64,000 nucleotides of DNA from Brevundimonas sp. (GTDB taxonomy: Bacteria; Pseudomonadota; Alphaproteobacteria; Caulobacterales; Caulobacteraceae): positions 124,001 to 188,000 of the forward strand of contig QFQU01000004.1 of assembly GCA_003248965.1 (NCBI GenBank), read 5' to 3'. The stretch's first letter is position 1. Each line of letters starts with the position of its first letter. A program made the position numbers and the translations under genes. Under the pieces are notes generated by a model that saw nothing but the letters and a program-made list of their open reading frames with translations, ran no database searches and was not told where the DNA came from. This document shows positions 59,822 to 64,000 of the stretch, in pieces.

Positions 59822-60301
59822 TCAGGCGGCGGTCTCGGGATCGACGCGGGCGGCGTGGCGGGTGAAGATCAGACCCTCGCGCTTGGAGGGCTCTGCGCCC
59901 TCGATCGGCACGCCGTAAAGCTCCAGCTTGTGGCCGATCAGCTGGAAGCCCAGCCGTTCGGCGATCTCGGTCTTCAACCGCTCGATCTCGGCGTCGAAGA
60001 ATTCGATCACCTCGCCCGACTTGGTGTCGATAAGGTGGTCGTGATGGTCGTCGCCCGCCTCTTCATAGCGGCTGCGGCCGTCGCCGAAGTCGTGCTTCTC
60101 GACCACGCCCGCCTCTTCGAACAGGCGCACGGTGCGATAGACGGTGGCGATGGAGATATGCGGGTCGATGGCCGAGGCGCGGCGATACAGCTCCTCGACA
60201 TCGGGGTGGTCTTCGGCGTTCGACAGCACGCGGGCGATCACCCTACGCTGTTCGGTCATGCGCATGCCGCGGTCGGCGCAGAGTTTCTCGATCCGGTCCA
60301 T
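59822..60301 (-). CDS. fur: Ferric uptake regulator
   Basis: A 159-residue Fur repressor. The winged helix reads GMRMTEQRRVIARVLSNAED and ISIATVYRTVRLFEEAGVVE. The metal-binding region has GDDHHDHLIDTKSGEVIEFF. The C-terminal CxxC zinc pair of some Fur proteins is absent, as is common in this order. The heme motif of Irr is not present. It could act on the TonB receptor at the window start. Confidence 0.93.
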   Translation of the reverse strand: MDRIEKLCADRGMRMTEQRRVIARVLSNAEDHPDVEELYRRASAIDPHISIATVYRTVRLFEEAGVVEKHDFGDGRSRYEEAGDDHHDHLIDTKSGEVIEFFDAEIERLKTEIAERLGFQLIGHKLELYGVPIEGAEPSKREGLIFTRHAARVDPETAA

Positions 60302-60328
60302 GCGCCTAGAATAGGGGTTCGGATCGCA

Positions 60329-60772
60329 TCAGGGAAGCGGGACCGTGTCGGGATTCGCCGCAAGGTCCAGTCCCAGCACCAGGGCGTCCGTCCGACCGCC
60401 GTCCGGCGCGGCGTAATAGGCCTTTCGTCGTCCCAAGAAGCGAAAGCCGGCACGGGCGTAAAGCGCGCGGGCGGCGGCGTTGTCCTCGGCCACCTCCAGG
60501 AACAGGCGGTTTGCGCCGCCCTGCACGGCTTGAACCGCCCCCTGGCCGACCAGACGCCCGCCCAGCCCGGCGCGCCGGGCAGCGGGCCGCACCGCCAGGG
60601 TCAGGATTTCCGCCTCGTCCAGCACCAGGCGGATCAGGATGAAACCGTCCGTCTCGACCACGGCGAAGACGCCCGGTTGGGCCAGAAGGTCGGCGAAGGC
60701 CGCCGCGTCCCAGGGCGCGGCGAAGGCCTGAGCGTGCAGGGCGGCCAGGACCGAGGGGTCGGGCGGCGTCAT
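60329..60772 (-). CDS. rimI: Ribosomal-protein alanine N-acetyltransferase-like GNAT protein
   Basis: A 147-residue GNAT acetyltransferase. The acetyl-CoA loop reads LAVRPAARRAGLGGRLVGQG, followed by LFLEVAEDNAAARALYARAG and FRFLGRRKAYY. The start MTPPDPSVL overlaps the tsaB stop by 4 bases. The RimI assignment rests on this tsaB-rimI pairing, which is widely conserved, as well as on the domain. Confidence 0.92.
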   Translation of the reverse strand: MTPPDPSVLAALHAQAFAAPWDAAAFADLLAQPGVFAVVETDGFILIRLVLDEAEILTLAVRPAARRAGLGGRLVGQGAVQAVQGGANRLFLEVAEDNAAARALYARAGFRFLGRRKAYYAAPDGGRTDALVLGLDLAANPDTVPLP

Positions 60773-61461
60773 GCGACGGGCTGGCGCGGCTGGCCCGGCA
60801 GGCGGCTGGGCGGCGTGGCGTCGGGGGCGCGCAGATAGAGGGGCCGGGGCGGGCAGGCGGCCGGGTCGGCGGCGAGCGTCAGCCGCGCCAGGGCCTCGGG
60901 CGACGGCGCCGCTCTCGGATCGACCGCGCCCGCCGCCAGGTCGGGAAAGGCCTCGCACAGAACAGACGCGCCGCCGCCGACCAGACGCACAGGCTGGGCG
61001 GTCGCTTTCGGCAGGGCGGCGATGCGGGCGGCGGCGACGTCCAGCGTCAGGGCTTCGTCCGGCCCCAGGGGCGAACCCTCCTCGAACAGCCGTGCATAGA
61101 CCTGGCCGCGCCGGGCGTCGATCAGGGCCGCGACCGGGCCGTCGCCGTCGTCCAGAGAGGCCGCCAGCGCCGCCAGGGTCGAAATCCCGACCACCGGCCG
61201 GTCCAGCGCGGCGCCCAATCCTTGCGCGAAGGCCAGGCCGACCCGAAGCCCCGTGAATGACCCCGGCCCGACGGTGACGCCGATCCGGTCCAGGGCCTCG
61301 AAGCCGCCGTCCGCCTCGGCCGCCACGTCGCGGACCAGCCCGCCCAGCCGTTCCTGGTGGCCCTTGGTCATGGGCTCGAACCGCACCGCCAAGGGCCGGT
61401 CGTCCTGGAACACGGCCGCCGTGCAGGCGCCCAGCGCCGTATCGATCACGAGAAGTCTCAT
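60769..61461 (-). CDS. tsaB: tRNA threonylcarbamoyladenosine synthesis protein TsaB
   Basis: Partner of TsaD in making t6A37 in tRNA. The 230-residue ASKHA-fold protein reads LLVIDTALGACTAAVFQDDR, GVTVGPGSFTGLRVGLAFAQ, GLGAALDRPVVGISTLAAL and AALIDARRGQVYARLF. It overlaps rimI downstream. tsaD, tsaC and tsaE are not in the window. Confidence 0.96.
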   Translation of the reverse strand: MRLLVIDTALGACTAAVFQDDRPLAVRFEPMTKGHQERLGGLVRDVAAEADGGFEALDRIGVTVGPGSFTGLRVGLAFAQGLGAALDRPVVGISTLAALAASLDDGDGPVAALIDARRGQVYARLFEEGSPLGPDEALTLDVAAARIAALPKATAQPVRLVGGGASVLCEAFPDLAAGAVDPRAAPSPEALARLTLAADPAACPPRPLYLRAPDATPPSRLPGQPRQPVA

Positions 61462-61533
61462 GCCGGCCTTCTAGCGCTCGAGGACCGTCGGCGAAACCGT
61501 CCGGTCCGGGCGGCGGCGGTCAGGCGTTTGGGG

Positions 61534-61938
61534 TCAGGCGGCGGCCAGGGCGCTGACCAGCCGGGTCAAGGCGTGGCGCACGGCGTGATCCTCGATTCGG
61601 GAAAAGCCCAGCGCCAGGTTGCGTCCCTCCGGCGTCGCGGCCAGGGCGCGCATGACCGAGACCTCCCCGGTCTCCTCCGCCTCGGCGCCCGCTGGAAAGA
61701 AGGCCGCGATGGGCAGGCCGAGGGCTGCGGCCAGACTGTGCAGGCGCGCGGCCGAGATTCGGTTGCGGCCGCCCTCGTATTTCTGGACCTGCTGGCAGCT
61801 GACGCCGATTCGTTCGGCCAAGGCCGTCTGCGACAGGCCTAGCGCCGCCCGGCGCGCCGCAATGCGTTCGCCGACCGCCACGTCGATCGCATCGACGGAT
61901 CGGGGCGTCCTGGGCGGCGGGGCGGGATCGGTGTCCAT
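61534..61938 (-). CDS. XRE-family transcriptional regulator
   Basis: A 134-residue HTH_3 protein closely similar to the one at 54777-55190. The DNA-binding domain reads VGERIAARRAALGLSQTALA, then IGVSCQQVQKYEGGRNRISA. The C-terminal part (ALGFSRIEDHAVRHALTRLV) is helical and differs from its paralogue. Target unknown. Confidence 0.9.
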   Translation of the reverse strand: MDTDPAPPPRTPRSVDAIDVAVGERIAARRAALGLSQTALAERIGVSCQQVQKYEGGRNRISAARLHSLAAALGLPIAAFFPAGAEAEETGEVSVMRALAATPEGRNLALGFSRIEDHAVRHALTRLVSALAAA

Positions 61939-61983
61939 GCCCCAGTCCTTTCACAACCTGACCGCGCATGCAACCATTTCGTT

Positions 61984-62568
61984 TCATTCTTCGCGGCGCG
62001 CCACAACGGCCGAAATCCGCCGGATGCGGTCGCGCGGCAGGGTCTCAAGGCGATCCAGCGCCCCGGCCCCGCGCAGGCGAACCGTCGCGCCTTCGTCGCC
62101 GTCGAACAATCGAACCAGGATCGCCCCGTCCGTCATCTCGACCACGCATCCCTGGCCCATGCGGGGAAGCTGGCCCGGCCGATAATCCACCGTCACCCCC
62201 GCCCCCGCCCAAGGTGACAGGCCGTCGTCGGTCAGGCGAAGACTGCGGATTTTCTGGACAGGCGGACCGTCGAAGCCGCGCCCCTTGCTCTCCAGCCCCT
62301 GCGGCGTCCGCTCGGCCAGCGGCGGGACGATGCGGGCGGCCGTCAGGGCCAGCACCTCGGGCGTAGAGTCCAGGGCGGCGGTCAGACGGCGCTGCACGTC
62401 GGGGCGGAACAGGCCGGGGCGACGCCCGGATTCATAAAGGCCCCAACCCTGGCTGGTCATGTCCAGCCGGGCGCCCGCCTCGGCCTGGGACAGGCCGCGC
62501 TCGCGGCGCAAAACGGCCAGGGCCTCCCCGAGGCGAATAACTTCTGGGTCAGGGACGAAGCGAGCCAT
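61984..62568 (-). CDS. Helix-turn-helix protein with unassigned C-terminal domain
   Basis: A 194-residue protein with an N-terminal XRE-type HTH (GEALAVLRRERGLSQAEAGA, then TSQGWGLYESGRRPGLFRPD) and a C-terminal beta-rich domain of about 110 residues (DYRPGQLPRMGQGCVVEMTD, GAILVRLFDGDEGATVRLRG). The arrangement recalls phage-repressor (S24-like) proteins, but I see no Ser-Lys dyad. The ATG at 62568 is preferred to the TTG one codon earlier. Confidence 0.8.
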   Translation of the reverse strand: MARFVPDPEVIRLGEALAVLRRERGLSQAEAGARLDMTSQGWGLYESGRRPGLFRPDVQRRLTAALDSTPEVLALTAARIVPPLAERTPQGLESKGRGFDGPPVQKIRSLRLTDDGLSPWAGAGVTVDYRPGQLPRMGQGCVVEMTDGAILVRLFDGDEGATVRLRGAGALDRLETLPRDRIRRISAVVARREE

Positions 62569-62623
62569 CAACTTAAGATGGCGCCCCGCCGCGCGTCTGG
62601 CGAGGTGGAAACCGCCCCGGCGG

Positions 62624-63181
62624 TCAGATCGTCGGTTCGACCCGCGTCACCTCGGGGACATAGTGGCGCATCATCTGCTCCACCCCCGCCTTCAGCGTCG
62701 CCGACGACGACGGGCAGCCGGAACAGGCGCCGCGCATACGCAGCGACAGCACGCCGGTCTCCTCGTCGAAGGAATCGAACAGGATGTCGCCCCCGTCCTG
62801 GGCCACGGCGGGTCGGATGCGGCTGTCCAACAGGGCCTTGATCTCGGCGACGATCTCACTGTCGTCCTCGGCGTGGGCCGCCTCGCCGTCGCCGCCGCGC
62901 GTCAGCGGCTGACCCGAAACGAAATGATCCATGATCACGCCCAGCACCGCCGGCTTCATCGCCGACCAGTCGGGACCCAGCTCATGACGCGTGACCGAGA
63001 CGTAGTCGGTGCCGAAGAAGACGCCGTCGACGCCTTCCAGCTCGAACAGGGCCTCGGCCAGCGGAGAGGCGGTCGCCTCGTCGATGGTGCGGTACTCCAG
63101 CGCCGCGTTCGGCGAGACTTCGCGGCCCGGCAGAAACTTCAGCGCATTGGGGTTCGGCGTGGCTTCGGTCTGGATGAACAT
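62624..63181 (-). CDS. nfuA: NifU-family Fe-S scaffold protein (Nfu type)
   Basis: Carrier that delivers [4Fe-4S] clusters. The 185 residues are an N-terminal Nfu-N domain (MFIQTEATPNPNALKFLPGR, VDGVFFGTDYVSVTRHELGP) and a C-terminal NifU domain with the cluster CxxC in LRMRGACSGCPSSSATLKAG. This two-domain layout is the alphaproteobacterial and mitochondrial NFU1 type. It stands alone between HTH and HerA-like genes. Confidence 0.95.
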   Translation of the reverse strand: MFIQTEATPNPNALKFLPGREVSPNAALEYRTIDEATASPLAEALFELEGVDGVFFGTDYVSVTRHELGPDWSAMKPAVLGVIMDHFVSGQPLTRGGDGEAAHAEDDSEIVAEIKALLDSRIRPAVAQDGGDILFDSFDEETGVLSLRMRGACSGCPSSSATLKAGVEQMMRHYVPEVTRVEPTI

Positions 63182-63235
63182 GGGCGGGAGATGCGCCGTC
63201 CCCCGCCCTGTTGCAAGGGGTCGGCGCAGGAAGCC

Positions 63236-64000
63236 TCAGCGTCGCTTCAACCCGCCCAGCACGCCGCGCAGCAGTTCGCGGGTCAGGGTCGAACCGGCCG
63301 TGCGCAGCACCGACTTGGTCAGGGACTCGATCGGCGTCTCGCGGGTCGAGCGGCGCGGCGCGGCAGGGGCGCGGGCGACGCGCGCCTGTTCCCTGGCTTG
63401 TTCCTTCGCCTGGGCGGCGGCCGCCTTGGCGTCCAGCTTCGCCTGGGCCTCGGCGGCCTTGGCGGCGTCTGCCTGGGCTTTGGCCTGGGCGGCGGCCTGG
63501 TCGCTGGCGGCGTGGCGCGCGGCCAGGATCTCCTCGGCGGATTCGCGGTTCACGGCCTGGTCGTAGACGCCGCGCACGGGGCTGGCGGCCATGACGGCGG
63601 CGCGCTCGGCGTCGGTCGCCGGGCCCAGGCGCGAATCGGGCGGCCGAATCTTGGTGCGCGCCACGACGGTCGGGGCGCCCTTCTCGTCCAGCAGCGAAAC
63701 CAGGGCCTCGCCCACGCCCAGAGCCTGGATCACCTCGGCCGTATCGAAGGCCGGATTGACCCGGAAGCTCTGCGAGGCCGCGCGCAGCCCCTTCTGGTCC
63801 GAAGGGGTATAGGCGCGAAGTGCGTGCTGCACCCGGTTGCCCAGCTGGGCCAGGACGGTGTCGGGAATGTCGGCCGGGTTCTGGGTCACGAAATAGACGC
63901 CGACCCCCTTGGACCGGATCAGGCGCACGACCTGTTCGACTTTCTCCAACAGGGCCTTGGGCGCGTCGTTGAACAGCAGGTGCGCCTCGTCGAAGAAGAA
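63236..64000 (-). CDS. HerA-like helicase/ATPase (DUF853), 5' part beyond window
   Basis: The last 254 residues of a HerA-HAS-barrel-type ATPase; the N-terminus lies past the window edge. The visible part begins with a Walker B segment FFFDEAHLLFNDAPKALLEK. It continues VGVYFVTQNPADIPDTVLAQ, LGNRVQHALRAYTPSDQKGL and VNPAFDTAEVIQALGVGEAL, as in the E. coli YjgR family. An Ala/Lys/Gln coiled-coil linker (AQAKAQADAAKAAEAQAKLD) precedes a short C-terminal domain ending LGGLKRR. Role unknown. Confidence 0.92.
   Translation of the reverse strand, partial: FFFDEAHLLFNDAPKALLEKVEQVVRLIRSKGVGVYFVTQNPADIPDTVLAQLGNRVQHALRAYTPSDQKGLRAASQSFRVNPAFDTAEVIQALGVGEALVSLLDEKGAPTVVARTKIRPPDSRLGPATDAERAAVMAASPVRGVYDQAVNRESAEEILAARHAASDQAAAQAKAQADAAKAAEAQAKLDAKAAAAQAKEQAREQARVARAPAAPRRSTRETPIESLTKSVLRTAGSTLTRELLRGVLGGLKRR

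Overview
The window looks like chromosome from a GC-rich alphaproteobacterium of the order Caulobacterales. Brevundimonas is my best guess, from the gene content (TonB-dependent receptor, HIG1-PduO-etfBA block, phaR, the miaB-phoH-ybeY-lnt group next to an XRE regulator, NDUFA9-like protein) and from codon use. No rRNA gene or marker long enough to fix the genus is present. Most of the 64 kb is dense housekeeping sequence with short gaps and many 1-4 base overlaps.

Layout. 1-5050: truncated TonB receptor, HIG1-type membrane protein, cobalamin adenosyltransferase, electron transfer flavoprotein (etfB, etfA), DUF167 protein. 5071-9207: a small genomic island between a 15-bp duplication of the 3' end of tRNA-Arg(CCG). 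It holds a broken integrase, candidate integrase arm sites and a redox cassette (HxlR regulator divergent from azoreductase, pirin and an NAD(P)-binding protein). 9357-25726: SDR, pterin dehydratase, Crp/Fnr regulator, ubiE-ubiB, arfB, DUF188, SDHAF4-like protein, htpX, M28 peptidase, thiolase, hemolysin III, phaR, HMG-CoA lyase and two glycosyltransferases. 25769-28427: a 2.66-kb IS1595-family element (ISXO2-type transposase) with 24-bp inverted repeats, an 8-bp target duplication, several passenger ORFs and a structured RNA region that begins with a tRNA-like fold. 28491-30509: groESL with CIRCE operator and terminator. The groEL frame lacks 22 codons of the apical domain. 30713-48131: glycine-zipper envelope proteins, pgi, DsbD, OmpA-like lipoprotein, lipid kinase, phosphoesterase, amn, Bcr/CflA transporter, M1 aminopeptidase, NDUFA9-like protein, recQ and an S41-like peptidase. 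48160-64000: alpha/beta hydrolase, enoyl-CoA hydratase, mutM, second M28 peptidase, flavoprotein, GreA-like factor, XRE regulator, then lnt-ybeY-phoH-miaB, fur, rimI-tsaB, two more HTH regulators, NifU-type protein and the 3' part of a HerA-like ATPase.

Functional themes are beta-oxidation and PHA metabolism (ETF, thiolase, enoyl-CoA hydratase, HMG-CoA lyase, phaR), ubiquinone synthesis, proteostasis (groESL, htpX, arfB), envelope maintenance (lnt, DsbD, OmpA-like and glycine-zipper proteins) and tRNA modification (miaB, tsaB).

The sequence most worth a second look is the pair of neighbours at 25.8-30.1 kb: the IS1595-type element with its tRNA-like structured RNA and unrecognised passengers, and the groEL reading frame with a precise in-frame loss of the substrate- and GroES-binding helix I. 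All calls come from reading the sequence; no database search was run.
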